Shown: in pieces, positions 28,791-40,552 of the stretch
Layout: each line of letters opens with the position of its first letter
How positions within the stretch are numbered: the first letter of the stretch is position 1
Position numbers and translations under genes: made by a program
Notes under the pieces: generated by a model
Told to the model about the DNA's origin: nothing
Seen by the model: only the letters and a program-made list of their open reading frames with translations
The model's database searches: none
DNA from: Silene latifolia
Lineage: Eukaryota; Streptophyta; Magnoliopsida; Caryophyllales; Caryophyllaceae
Reading direction: 5' to 3'
Assembly (NCBI RefSeq): GCF_048544455.1
Contig: NC_133534.1
Location: 218,159,735-218,223,734 of the forward strand
DNA: 64,000 nucleotides

Positions 28791-29112
28791 CAGGTCTATC
28801 CGTGGGTGCTTCGTAACCCGTGTCATTTCAATCTTCAATTCTTGTGTTCTTCATTGTAGGGGCACTACAAAGGCATAAATAGCCTAGGCAATTGCTATCC
28901 TCACACTAAGTCAAAGCACTACACATCAATAAATTCATAAGTCTCTCCCTCACTTCTCTCAAAATGATGAATATCTTGATCAAGGCACAAAAATGTAAAT
29001 CCAAAAATGACAAAAAAGCAATAGAATAATTGAAATGCAAGTTAGGGAGTTAGAATATTTACAAATGGTGATTTAGGGAGGACTCCACCAAACTCTCATC
29101 CAATGTGAGATG

Positions 29113-31913
29113 TCAAGGGGGCATGTTCAAGGTGTTGTTGATGTTACTCAACACCTTGAAGAAGTAGTCGAAAGCTTGCTCATTATCATGATAAAGATCC
29201 TCAATAGATCTTTGCACTTGTTGTTCTCCATGATGGCCTTGGGTCATAGCATTACCAATATAGGGATTGAATATCCCTTCAAACTCATCATTCCAAAGAC
29301 CGCATACTTCGTCTACTTGCTCACTGAAAATGCCTTGAGTTGATAAAGACAACTCTCCTTCTTTCTTGTCTTGGCCAATGAGGCCTTCTTCTTCACTTGT
29401 TATGGGTGAGCTTTTCAAGCTCTCATTGTTGCAATTTCCTTTCTCTTTTGATGGGGCATCATCCACTTTCTTTCTCCATTGAAATTCCAACTTCTTCCTA
29501 TCATCTTTCCGGCTATAGTGATCAACCATAAAACATGGCTCATGTAATCGAGGAGCTCTCATGGTTTTGTCAAGATTGAAAGTAATGGTTTCATCTCCCA
29601 CTTCAAGGGTGAGAACTCCATGCTTCACATCGCTCACCGCTCCCGCGGTGTGCAAGAAAGGTCTTCCTAAGATAATAGGAATGTTGGAGTCTTATTCCAT
29701 GTCAACAATAACGAAATCCACCGGGATGAAGAATTTTCCAATTCTCACGGGAACATTTTCCCATACCCCTAAAGGTGTCTTTGTCGATCTATCCGCCATT
29801 TGAAGCGTGATGTTGGTGCATTTGAGTTCTACCATTCCTAGCCTCTTGCTAACCGAATATGGCATGACACTAACACTTGCCCCAAGGTCACATAAAGCTT
29901 TGTTGATTGTAGTGTCACCAATAGTGCATGGAATGGAGAAGCTTCCCTGATCCTTGAGCTTTGGAGGTGAACTCCCTTGAAGGATGACACTACTCACCTT
30001 AGTGAAGGCAGTAGTCTCAAGCTTCCGGATTGATTTCTTCTTTGTAAGGATGTCCTTCATGTATTTTGCATAGGCCGGAACGTGATTGATCAATTCCGTG
30101 AAAGGCATCGAGACTTCTAAATTCTTCACAATTTCCATGAATTTTCCAAGTTGGTCATCAAACTTAGGCTTAGCTTGACGACTTGGGAATGGAAGTCTAA
30201 TCACAATGGGCTCCTTCTCTTTGGCCTTTTCTTCATTCTTCTTTGAAACTCGTTGATTGGTGGGTTCTTCTTCCCTAGAGTTTTGCACAACTCTTTCCTT
30301 GTCACTAGCTTCCACAACTTCATCCTTAACTTGCTTCCTTGTCCCTTCATACCTTGTACCACTCCTCAAGTGGATGGCACTAACCGTTTCATGTCTTGGG
30401 GGATTACTTTGAGGTGGTAATTGCCCCTTTTGTATTTGAGAGTTTGAAGATGCTAGTTGGGTCATTTGAGTTTCCAACATTTTTGTGTGGGCTAGGATGT
30501 TGTTGATGGTGATGTCTTTTGCTTGGCTATCTTTTTGCATTTGAGTTAAAAATTCTTGTTGATTCTTTTGCATTTGGAGGACCGCTTTTTGAACATCAAA
30601 ACCTTGGTCATTTTGTTGATTGTATGGAGTTTGATTTTGGTAACCTTGGTTTTGGTTGTAAAAGGGTCTTTGATTTTGGTTTCTCATTGGAGGTGGGGTG
30701 TATGTTGGTTGAGGGTTTTGAACATTTTGGCTTTTGTATGAGTGATTTGGATGGAATTTGGTGTTTTCATTGTAATAGTTGGAATAAGGGGTACCACTTT
30801 TGTATGTTTTAAAAGCATTCACTTGCTCACTTGTTCCCCTACATTCACTTTGGTCATGTCCCAAAGTTCCCCAATTCTCACATATTCCATTTGGAATCGA
30901 TGAAGATGCTACCATGTTATTAACATGTTGCTTTGGTGATTTTGAGGCTTCTTCAAGCTTAGCCATAGCCTTTTCAAACTTCAAGTTGATGGTATCAATA
31001 TGAGCACTAAGTTGAGCACCCAATTGAGTAATAGAGTCCACTTCATGCTTTCCTCCTCTAGTAGCCTTGCGAGGTCTACTATATTGTGAATTATGGACCG
31101 CCATTTCCTCAATCTTGTTCCAAGTTTGATTATCGTCAACTTCGGTGAACATACCATTTGATCCCATGTTGAGAATGTTTCGGGAGTCTTCATAAAGACC
31201 ATTCCAAAATTGTTGTACCAAGAACCACTCGCTAAGTCCATGATGAGGACATGAGCGACAAATTCCTTTGAATCGCTCCGAAGCTTCATACAAAGATTCT
31301 TCGTCCCTTTGCTTAAAACCTGTGATTTGGGCTCTTAGCATGTTAGTCTTTTCCGGAGGGTAGAACGTTTTGTAGAAAGTTAGAGCCAACTTCTTCCAAG
31401 AGTCAATTCCAAGAGTAGCCTTATCAAGACCATTGTTTCGCGGTACCAATTAGAGAAAAAAGGAAATAAGACCCATCGAATTTGGTTTTGAGTCACTCCG
31501 GTTTGTGAAATCGCATCACAATAGTCACAAAAAGTCTCTATGTGAGAATGAGGGTCTTCACTAGGCATCCCCCCAAATTGGCTTCTTTCGACTAATTGGA
31601 TAAATGCGAATTTTGCAATGAAATTTCCGGTCAAGTGTTGTGGTGTGGGAGTACCATTGGGTAGGTTCTCCTCGGTGGGTACGGAATGTGATGAAAACTT
31701 AGGCATTGTGGGTTGATTTTGTGTTGGATTTTGTGTTGGGTTCTCCTCACCTTCTCTTGCAAAAGGGTTGATGAACTCAATAGTATTTGGTTGAATATCT
31801 ACAACCTCACCAATACCTCTCAAAGTTCTCCTAGCAAGTCTTCTATTGGTTGTCAAAGTTCTTTCAATTTCACGATCAAAGGGTAACAAGTCGCCTTGTG
31901 ACCTTCTAGACAT
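29113..31913 (-). pseudogene. Gypsy D gag-protease
   Basis: Start ATG at 31913 (MSRRSQGDLL). Gag core: GGMPSEDPHSHIETFCDYCD, IDSWKKLALTFYK and LSEWFLVQQFW. A degenerate CCHC knuckle CENWGTLGHDQSEC (second Cys replaced by Trp) and a Gln/Asn-rich linker follow. The aspartic protease follows with ALCDLGASVSVMPYSV (active-site D-L-G-A-S) and, past a stop, the flap and GRPFL region. Lesions: frameshift near 31440 and TAA at 29692-29694 in the protease. The frame ends at 29113 with a short tail; no RT follows. Related to E gag-pro. Confidence 0.88.
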
Positions 31914-32031
31914 GCAAAATATCAAACAACTCGAAAACAATTAGAACAAACCTTGAGGAGTTTTACTTCCCCAAAGGCAAAGAAAGACACAACTAATAAC
32001 AATCAAAGAAAATCAAATCAAGTTAACATCG

Positions 32032-32049
32032 TCCCCGGCAACGGTGCCA
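32032..32049 (-). promoter_or_regulatory. PBS of Gypsy D
   Basis: Sense TGGCACCGTTGCCGGGGA, one mismatch from the Gypsy B PBS, Asp-tRNA type, four bases from the LTR. Confidence 0.9.
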
Positions 32050-32053
32050 TTTT

Positions 32054-33835
32054 TGGCCGGTCGCTTTCTTAGCTTAGATTTCGGTTACTTGTCGTTAGGA
32101 GTACCTAGACTAAAAAAATATTTATAATCTTCACAAACAACTCTACTATTAGTAAAGAGGTAAGTAAAGGTCGGACCCCAAGGGACGGGTATTGATGTAG
32201 GATTTTCGATTGCAAGTAGTGGTGTCTAAGGATGTCATAATTTGGGTTGAGATAAGAAGATCACTAAGCTAAATAACAATAAAAGTAAACAAGCAAGATG
32301 ATTAAAAAGAGGTGTAAATAATTGATTAAAAGCACTAGGGTGTCATGGGTTCATAGGGGATTCATGGGATTTGATCATACAAACATGTTTTCAACTAGAT
32401 GCAAGCAATTATTGTTGTGATGGGATCTAGTTAGTGTATATCTTACAATCCCTAGGAAGGTTTGGGTCCCGGAGCCGAATTGATTAGATTGTACAACACC
32501 TACAAGTCGACTTAATCCTCCCTATCCAATAATATGCATGGTCTAATGAGACTCGAGTTAGTTTATGTCTTACAAGTCTCATTGAAAAGATAAGTGATGG
32601 GGAAAAAATGCAAAGATTCATAGGCTCGCATTTCATCAAACATAACATGTCCATAAGTTGAAATCTCAACAAGCAAGCAAATTAATTATGAAAGCATATT
32701 AGATTAAGCATGAATCAATCCCCATGTTGGTTTCCTCTAATTCCCCATTAACCCTAGTTAAGGAAACGACTCACTCATTATCAAGTTTAACATGTTAACA
32801 AGGTTGTCAATCATATCAACAAAGCAAAACATGATGAATAAGTAAAGATGATTAACAATAATTAAAAAGGGATTAAGAGAATTATACCTAATGATGATTC
32901 CAAAATAATAAGCAAAGAATAATAGAAGTACTTGATGAATGATTAGAAGGTTGTCAATCCTCCAAATAAACCCAAATAATCTTCAATTACCCAAAATAAA
33001 GGATGAACAATAGAGAAATTAAAGAAATGAGATTTGTATTAATACTTGATTAAAAGTTGATTACCAGATTAAAGAGAGATTAGAATAATATAAACTACAC
33101 TAAAGATTGATAAGAAGAACATGATAATCTAATTAGTATAATGGGGTATTTATAATGGGGATTAGGTGCACAAATTAGGGTTACTAAGGGCTTAAATGAC
33201 AATTTAGTCCTTAAGAAAAGTTGAAGAAATGCTCCTCTCGAAGAAAGATGCGAGTCTCCTTTTTGCTAATCATTCGAAAATATGCGCATCCCGAGTAGAA
33301 CAAGAAGAAGTCGGGTTGTACTGGAGAAGAATCCGAGCGTCCAAAAGGTCGGGACGAGCGGATTGTGCAGGCGGTGGACGAGCGGCCAAGCACGTGGGAC
33401 GCTCGGATTGTGGCTCTTGGACGAGCGGCCAGGCAGGTGGGACGCTCGGATTGTGGCTCTTGGACGAGCGGCCAGGCAGGTGGGACGCTCGGATTCTAGT
33501 CCAGGAGCTTTTTTCCTTCTTTCCTTCTTCCAACAATCCTTAGGGATCTTGTCGGGGATGCAAGGATCTTCTTCATCATTGCCCATCTACTACATTATTT
33601 ACAAAGGCCTTCTAGTCTTGTCTTCACTTTGATGCTGGGTCATTAGATTCGATCAATGTAGCTCTATTTTGCCATGAAAATGCAAGGTTTGCACTCCTCT
33701 CCTACCAAGGAAACAAAACCTCAAAGAATATGCAAAACAAAGGACTAAATATAGTAAATGACCCAAATATGCACTAAAAAGCATAGGAACGAGGCTAATT
33801 CGGGGACTAAATATGCTCAAATATTGGTCACATCA
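32054..33835 (-). repeat. 5' LTR of Gypsy D (only LTR)
   Basis: 1782 bp, sense TGATGTGACCAATATTTGAG...GCGACCGGCCA, followed by TSD actag. TATA motif TATAAATA at 33147-33154 (minus). Closely similar over its length to the 1777-bp LTR of H (61561-63337). The 43-bp tandem array at 33376-33495 lies some 220 bp upstream of the TATA box. Open frames on both strands at 33211-33632 follow the array and are not genes. Confidence 0.92.
33376..33495. repeat. 43-bp tandem repeat in the D LTR
   Basis: Units start at 33376, 33419 and 33462 (exact 43-bp spacing), the last being partial. Each contains GGACGAGCGGCC and GGGACGCTCGGATT, whose cores CGAGCG and CGCTCG are reverse complements. Confidence 0.95.
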
Positions 33836-33840
33836 ACTAG

Positions 33841-35023
33841 GAAAAGATTCATGGCTAAGGTCAGTAATGGACAAATGTACCTTAAAAGATGACGGTAGTA
33901 ACTTTCTTGAATGGGAAACCAAAATCAAAAGTGCTGCGTTGTCCGACAACATACTCCCTTAATTGACCGATGCCCGTCCCATCGAGCCCGGTGCAAGGGC
34001 TTCAATAACGGTGCGGACCGCCTATGATGAGTACATAAGGATGTCCAATGATATCAAAAATGTGTTGATATGGTCGATGTCCCCAACTTTAAGTTTTCAT
34101 GCATTTCTTTGAATGCGTACGAGATATTCACTCGTATGACTACTATGTTTTCACAAACACCTAAAGTCCGCCAATACGAAGCGGCGGCATGCTTCTTTGA
34201 AGAAAAGCTTGAGAGGGGCCAAAAGGTTGGTTCCCATGTACTCAAAATGGTCAAATATGTTAACATCCTAGAGCGTCTAGGGTGTAAAATTCGTAAAACT
34301 CTTGTGGTGGATCGCATCCTCTACTCACTTCCTACCAAGTTTGCCCACTTTAGGGTAAACTATAACATGAATGGCATGGATAAGAGTTATCATGAAATTC
34401 ATGCACTTGTCACCCAAGCGGTGAGGGATATGGAAGCTAGTGGGAGTGAAAAAGGGGATGTTCTAACCATGAAGTTAAAGAACATGTCTCTTGGAGTTAA
34501 GAAGGGAAAGGGGAAAGAAAAGTCCCAATTCAAGAAATCGTCAAAGAAACAAGACAAGGGAAAGGGGAAAGCCGTTGAGAATGGCAAACCCAAGGCAAAG
34601 AATGTCAAACTCTCCGAGGCTGAATGTTTCCATTGTAATGGGAAAGGGCATTATAGGAGGAGTTGCCCCAAATACCTAGAGGACCTCAAGGAAGGGCGTG
34701 TGACGCCTATTGGTATGATTTCCTCTCTCTATGTGATAGACGTTAATTATGCTTGCACTTCCACTTGGGTACTAGATACCGGATGTGGCTCTCACCTTTG
34801 TAATCATTTGCAGGGTTTAAGGAACGTGCGAGCACTTGCAAAAGGTGATGTGGATCTCCGCATGGGCAATGGAGTTAGAGTAGCGGCCATTTCCGTAGGG
34901 ACCTATGTGCTCACTTTAGCTAGTGGTTTAGAGTTGTTTTTAAATAAGTGTTATTTTGTACCAATTTTAACCAAGAACATCTTCTCCATTCCCGCGTTAG
35001 ACACGGAAGGCTTTGTTTTATGA
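33841..35023 (+). pseudogene. Copia C gag and protease
   Basis: Gag continues from 24279 through NFLEWETKIKSAALSDN, a TAA at 33960-33962, a frameshift near 34070, then LNAYEIFTRMTTMFSQTP and LERLGCKIRKTLVVDRIL of the UBN2-type Copia gag core. A Lys-rich basic stretch leads to the CCHC knuckle CFHCNGKGHYRRSC. Protease: TWVLDTGCGSHLCNHLQGL with the catalytic DTG, then DLRMGNGVRVAA and FVPILTKNIFSIP. The frame ends at 35023 after another frameshift near 35000. This is the intact counterpart of the segments deleted in A and F. Confidence 0.9.
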
Positions 35024-35979
35024 TTAAGGACAATTGTTGTACTTTTTCGTTGAATGATTTGGTTTATGGCAAGGCCATTTCAATTAGAGGTATTTATGTT
35101 TTAAATGATGTTAATGACGTTTATCATATGGAAACTAAAAAGCTCAAAACGGGTGATCCAAATGAATCCTACCTTTGGCATTGTCGTTTAGGTCATATAA
35201 ACGAAAGACGCATTAAGAGACTTGCTTCATCAAAAGTGCTCAAACCATTTAATTTCGAATCTTATTGTATATGCGAGTCTTGCCTTTTAGGCAAGATGAT
35301 TCATGCACCTTTTGCGGGAAAAGGGACACGAGCTAGTGAGGTTTTGGCTCTCATACATACGGATGTGTGTGGACCATTAACCATCACCGCTAGAGGAGGT
35401 TTTCACTACATCATTACTTTTACTGATGACTTGAGTAGATATGGGTATATCTACTTGATAAACAACAAAAGTGAAGCTTTTGACAAGTTCAAAGAGTTTC
35501 AGAATGAAGTAGAGAACCAATTGGATAAAAAGATTAAGACCCTACGATCCGATCGTGGTGGTGAATACCTAAATACTGAATTTGATTCACACCTAAAAGA
35601 CTGTGGTATAGTATCAAAATGGACTCCTCGTGGCACACCACAATTAAATGGTGTAGCTGAAAGGAGAAACCGAACTTTATTAGACATGGTTCGGTCTATG
35701 ATGAGTCTAACCGGACTTCCTGATACGTTTTGGGGTTTTGCCATCTTGTCTGCATAATTTTCACTAAATCGAAGCCCCACTAAAGCGGCCGATAAGACTC
35801 CATATGAGATATGGACAGGGAAAGTCCCTCATTTGTCATTCAGGCGAATTTGGGGTTGCGAAGCGTACGTCAAGATCAAGTCTGACAATAAACTTGCACC
35901 CAGGTCTGACAAATGTCTTTTTGTAGGTTATCCAAAATAAACACGTGGCTATTACTTCTACAATAAAAACGAGAACAAA
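35024..35979 (+). pseudogene. Copia C GAG-pre-integrase and integrase
   Basis: In the frame opening at 34948: LWHCRLGHINERRIKRL and CESCLLGKM (His/Cys zinc finger), then the catalytic core with THTDVCGPL-type Asp (HTDVCGPL), LRSDRGGEYLNTEF and NGVAERRNRTL (the D, D and E). TAA stops at 35755-35757 and 35938-35940 interrupt the frame, which otherwise stays in register into the RT. Confidence 0.92.
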
Positions 35980-37248
35980 GTGTTTGTGGCTCGTAATGCT
36001 GTCTTCCTAGAAAAAGAGTTTATTTCTAGAAGACAGAGTGGGAGAAAATTTGAACTTGACGAAGTTCGAGAGCCACAAACCGAGAATGAGGTAGAGGAGA
36101 ACGTAGAGGATAACGTTCCCTCCTCCTCTGCAATGGTGATCATTCCTAGAAAGTCAAGTAGGACTTCTAATCCACCTGACCGCTACCTTGGTAACATCGA
36201 AGAGGATGGTGTTTTGTTACTTTTGGAAAGTGACGAACCCACTACCTATAAATCGGCCATGTCTAGTCCCGACTCCTCGCTTTGGCTAGAAGCCATACGG
36301 TCCGAAAAGGATTCCATGTACGAGAACCAAGTATGGGACTTGGTGGATTTACCTGAGGGAGTGCGACCCCTTCAGTGTAAATGGATATATAAAATTAAAC
36401 TCGACGTGGATAAACATATAGATGTTTACAAAGCTAGATTGGTGGCAAAAGGTTTCACCCAAGTTCATGGTCTACATTATGACGAAACCTTCGCTCCAGT
36501 CGCTATTCTTTGGTCCATTAGGATAATCTTAGCGGTTGCCGCGTTTTATTATTATGAGATTTGGCAAATGGATGTCCAAACCGCCTTCTTGAATGAGATT
36601 CTAGAAGAGGAAGTGTACATGATACAATTTGAAGGTTTTGTGGATACATCTAACCCTAAGAAGGTGTGCAAGCTCAAGAAGTCCATCTATGGTCTTAAGC
36701 AAGCATCTCGGAGTTGGAATCATCGCTTTGATCATGTTATTAAACAATACGGTTTCACTAGAAGTGTTGAAGAACCGTGTTTATACATGAAGTTTAGTGG
36801 GAGTAAGGTTGCTTTCCTTGTCTAATATGTGGATGACATATTGCTCATCGGGAATGATATTCCATCGCTCACTTCCGTTAAGGAGTGGCTAGGGAATCAC
36901 TTCCTGATAAAGGACTTGGGAGAGGCACAACGAATCTTGGGTATCCGGATCTATAGAGATAGGTCCAAAAGGATACTAGCATTGAGTCAAGAAGCTTATA
37001 TTGACAAAGTTCTTGACCGGTTCAATATGAAAGACTCTAAAACAGGATTTCTACCTATGGGCGAAGGGATTACTTTGAGCAAGTCAAAGTCTCCCTCTAC
37101 CCCTATGGAGATTGAACACATGAAGACCGTCCCTTATGCTTCCGCTGTTGAGTCTATCATGTATGCTATGATTTGCACTCGTCCCGGCGTCGTGTATGCC
37201 TTGAGCATGACAAGTCGTTATCAAGCCAAGCCTGGTAAGAGTCACTAG
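35980..37248 (+). pseudogene. Copia C reverse transcriptase
   Basis: RVT_2-type RT: QVWDLVDLPEGVRPLQCKWI, VYKARLVAKGFTQ, MDVQTAFLNEILEEEVYM (catalytic Asp), KLKKSIYGLKQASRSWN, then YVDDILLIGND, which follows a premature TAA at 36823-36825. Continues with FLIKDLGEAQRILGI to a TAG at 37246-37248. All three catalytic Asp codons remain, so the stop just before YVDD is the main lesion here. Makes cDNA from element RNA. Confidence 0.95.
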
Positions 37249-37786
37249 ATAGCCGTAAAGAACATCCTTAAGTACTTGAGAAGGACTAAGGATTCGTTCT
37301 TAGTGTTTGGAGGAGAAACTGAGTTGCGTGTAAGAGGTTACACGGACGCACTTCCAATCCGGCTATGTGTTTATGCTAAATGGAAGAGCTGTTTGCTGGA
37401 AAAGCTTCAAGCAAAGCGTTACCGCGGATTCTACAACAGAGGCAGAGTACCTAGCAGCGTCTGAGGCTACAAAGGAAGCTGTTTGGATTCGGCAATTCAT
37501 GGAGGGGCTAGGAGTAGTCCATTCCGCCAAAGATCCTATCACTCTATATTGTGATAACAATGGGGCTATTTTTCAAGCCAAAGAGCCGAAGTTTAGTAAC
37601 AAATCTAGACACATTGAAAGGAAATACCATGTAATTAGAGATTATGTGGAAAGGAAGGAAATAGACATTTGTAAGGTTGGGACAGACGATAATATTGTTG
37701 ATCCTTTAACCAAGCCTTTATCAAAGGCTAAGCATGATGGACATGTCGTCGCAATGGGATTGAGACGAGTACCAGAATTTCTTTAG
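37249..37786 (+). pseudogene. Copia C RNase H
   Basis: LKYLRRTKDSFLVFGG and YTDA begin the RNase H. After a frameshift near 37360 the frame continues with SVTADSTTEAEYLAASEATKEAVW (conserved Ser-Thr-Glu-Ala-Glu core), LYCDNNGAI, HIERKYHVIRDYV and VDPLTKPLS, ending at 37786. This end is standard for Copia Pol. Confidence 0.93.
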
Positions 37787-38596
37787 ATTATGGATATGTA
37801 ATAATTGGATAGTGTATCACTTTTTATATATATATATATATATATGATAATCACATTCATTGTTTAAGCATTCATTTATGAATTATTTTATTTAGTGTGA
37901 CTATATTTATAATACCTTGTTTATCTGAATAAGTTGTGGAGACAATGTTGAACACTATTCAATGAATAATATGAACATTATATTTTGTCCTTAGTCACTT
38001 AATAATGTGACGTCTCGAAGTGACTAGATTGTAAGTCGATTGATGGTTGTTCAACACCATGAGGTCATACGTGATGACTAGTCGATTACATAGACAGAGT
38101 GTGTGACACTTTGCCGGACAGTGACCATTTAGAGAGTCCCTTAGTTCTATTATAGACGCCTGGTCATGGCAGGGATATCTAAGATGATCCTATGAGTCGA
38201 TTCTTTTGACTGGAGACTATTATCCAAGTCAGTGCAGTTTTCGAGTGACTTTGGTTTTTGTCCAAGGTCATGCCGTGAAAGGAGGCCAAAGAACATCTTC
38301 TGAGTCATGGTGATCTGTATTGAGCAAAGATAGATAGGGCATACAGGAATTTTCCACCCACGTTGGGTTACAGCATCTCAAGGCCACTCGAGGAGTTGTG
38401 ACTATAAATGCGTGGCCACGTTCGGAAGTAATCTGTGGGAGATTTTTTCGGTCTTGTAGTCACACTCCCGATCGAGACAACCACTCGCGATATGTTCATG
38501 TGCAAGTGCGACCTGAAAGACACCTTGCATTGAGTGGGAGATTAAAACGGACTAGACAATTGGTAGCGCACACCTTGTGTCGGACAAGTGGGAGAT
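37787..38596 (+). other. Copia C 3' non-coding region with polypurine tracts
   Basis: A short (TA)n run near 37825-37845, then about 580 bp conserved with the 3' ends of A and F. Two GTGGGAGATT copies (about 38537 and 38588) lie roughly 50 bp apart; the second, AAGTGGGAGAT, touches the LTR and is the polypurine tract. No sense coding signal. Confidence 0.82.
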
Positions 38597-39829
38597 TGCT
38601 GGATTTAGTGTCCTCCACAATAGTGCGTTTACATCATAATTCTCATTAAAGGAATATCATCAGGACATTTATTTTATGATCCTCATCAGTTGATTAACGT
38701 AAATCAATAACGGTTGGCTGACTAGAGTTTGACGTTATTGTCGTGAGACGGCGGTGATTAACTGACCCCTTTCGGTCACACCTAAAGAAACGGACCCCAA
38801 TTGACAACAAATTAATTGTATGAGATACAATTTATTTAGTCCCTTGATTTATTGACTAAAAAGTTAGTCGATCTTTTTAGAGATATTTCGAGTTGCGAAC
38901 TCGAGGCGCGGCAGTTATTATTTAATTATGCGATAATTGAATAATAAATTTTATGAGACGGGTTTTAGTTAATTAATTGTTAATTCACTAAAATTGTACT
39001 AATTGATTAATGAGATTAATATTAGTACGTAAATAATACGTGTAGCGGTACACGTATATTTACGGAGTATTTTGGACAAAATTGATCGGGAAGCATTTAA
39101 ATATAAATTGATGTTTAAATAAAATTTACACGTATTTGTGCGACAAATATAAGAACCAATATGGACCCGTAAATGGGTCATGGAAATCGTGTAAATGGGA
39201 TTATGTGTTGCTTTAGACACAATCATTCCACTTATACATTTTACTTCCCAAAATGCTTTTGTTTTTTTTCTATACTATGCTCCATTGGGCATATTAAAAT
39301 AAGACAAAAAAAAACATTCAACTCCCTCTATACCTACCCGGCCACCCCTTCCCTTTTCCTCTATTCAATTGTTCATTTTTCCTTACTCTTGAACATTTGC
39401 ATGTGGAAATTATTCATCTCTCTAAAAAAAAAATAATAAAACCATTTACTAAGATTTTTTAGTAAACAAAATATTTACTAAGAGTGTTAGTAATATTATA
39501 AATATTATTAAGGGTTAAATTTAACAAGTTTCTAGTTAATACTTGTTAGATTATTGGGTTTAGTTCTTGGGTGCTTCTTGAAGTAGACCTTCTCTTTGGA
39601 GGTTTCTTCTATGAGCATCATCCATCTCTTTTTAGCACAAGAACAATCTAGATAGGTGATCTAGATTGTGCCCATATTACCATCAAATCTATGTAAGGAA
39701 ATTGTATTTCCTTAATCTTTATTTATTATGCTTTTATATTTGCATGATGTTACATAGATCACTAAAATAACAAATTATGAGATAATTTGATTTTATTTAG
39801 AGAGTCTAATATGGATCTATGATCTTTCA
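38597..39829 (+). repeat. 3' LTR of Copia C
   Basis: 1233 bp, TGCTGGATTTAG...GATCTTTCA, followed by TSD cctac. No MITE. Several percent different from the left LTR by eye. Confidence 0.93.
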
Positions 39830-40552
39830 CCTACCTAATGGTACTCCAACACTACCCCCACTTGATCGGTAATTTCATTGCCAAATCCACATTCTTACAA
39901 TTAGTCGAACCAAGTCAATTTGGAGGGATGCCTAGTGAGGATCCTCATCTATACATGGAGACTTTTTGTGACTATTGTGATGCAATTTCTCAAACGGGGG
40001 TAATGCAAGATCAAATTCGATGGGTATTGTTCCCTTTTTCCTTGATTGAAGCCGCGAAGCAATGGTTGAAGAGCCTAGACAAGGCCACTCTTGGAATCGA
40101 TTCATGGAAGAAGTTAGCACTTGCCTTTTATAAGAAGTTTTACCCTCCGGAGAAAACCAACTTGTTAAGAGCCCAAATCACCGTGTTCAAGCATAGAGAT
40201 GAAGAGTCTTTATATGAGGCATGGGAAAGATTCAAAGATACATGTCGCTCTTGTCCTCATCATGGGTTAACCGAATGGTTTTAGTGCAACAATTTTGGAA
40301 TGGGGTGTATGAAGACTCAAGGAATGTGCTCAACATGGGTTCTAATGGATGATTCACCGAGGTAGATGATAACCAAACTTGGGCTAAGATAGAGGAGATG
40401 ACGCTTCACAACTCTCAATATAGTTGGCCAAGAAAAGCTACTAGGGGAGGGAGACATGAAGTTGACTCCGTCACACAATTGAGTGTCGATTTGGGTACCC
40501 AATTATGCTCCCATATTGACATAATTAACTTGAAATTTGACAAGGTCATAGC
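39830..40552 (+). pseudogene. Gypsy E gag, fragment 2
   Basis: Resumes the frame cut at 20718: GNFIAKSTFLQLVEPSQFGG, FCDYCDAISQTG, KATLGIDSWKKLALAFYKKF and YEAWERFKDTCRSCPHHGL. There is a frameshift near 40284 and a TGA near 40350, compared with D. It ends at INLKFDKVIA where solo LTR S2 is inserted; the last five bases atagc are the TSD. Confidence 0.9.

Noticed and set aside
28395..33495. CRISPR-like spaced repeats (GACGAGCG modules)
   Set aside because: Units are adjacent or irregularly spaced with no unique spacers, in plant retroelement DNA.
33211..33632. Four overlapping open frames on both strands
   Set aside because: Multiple frames stay open because of the 43-bp GC-rich tandem array in the D LTR; none resembles a protein.
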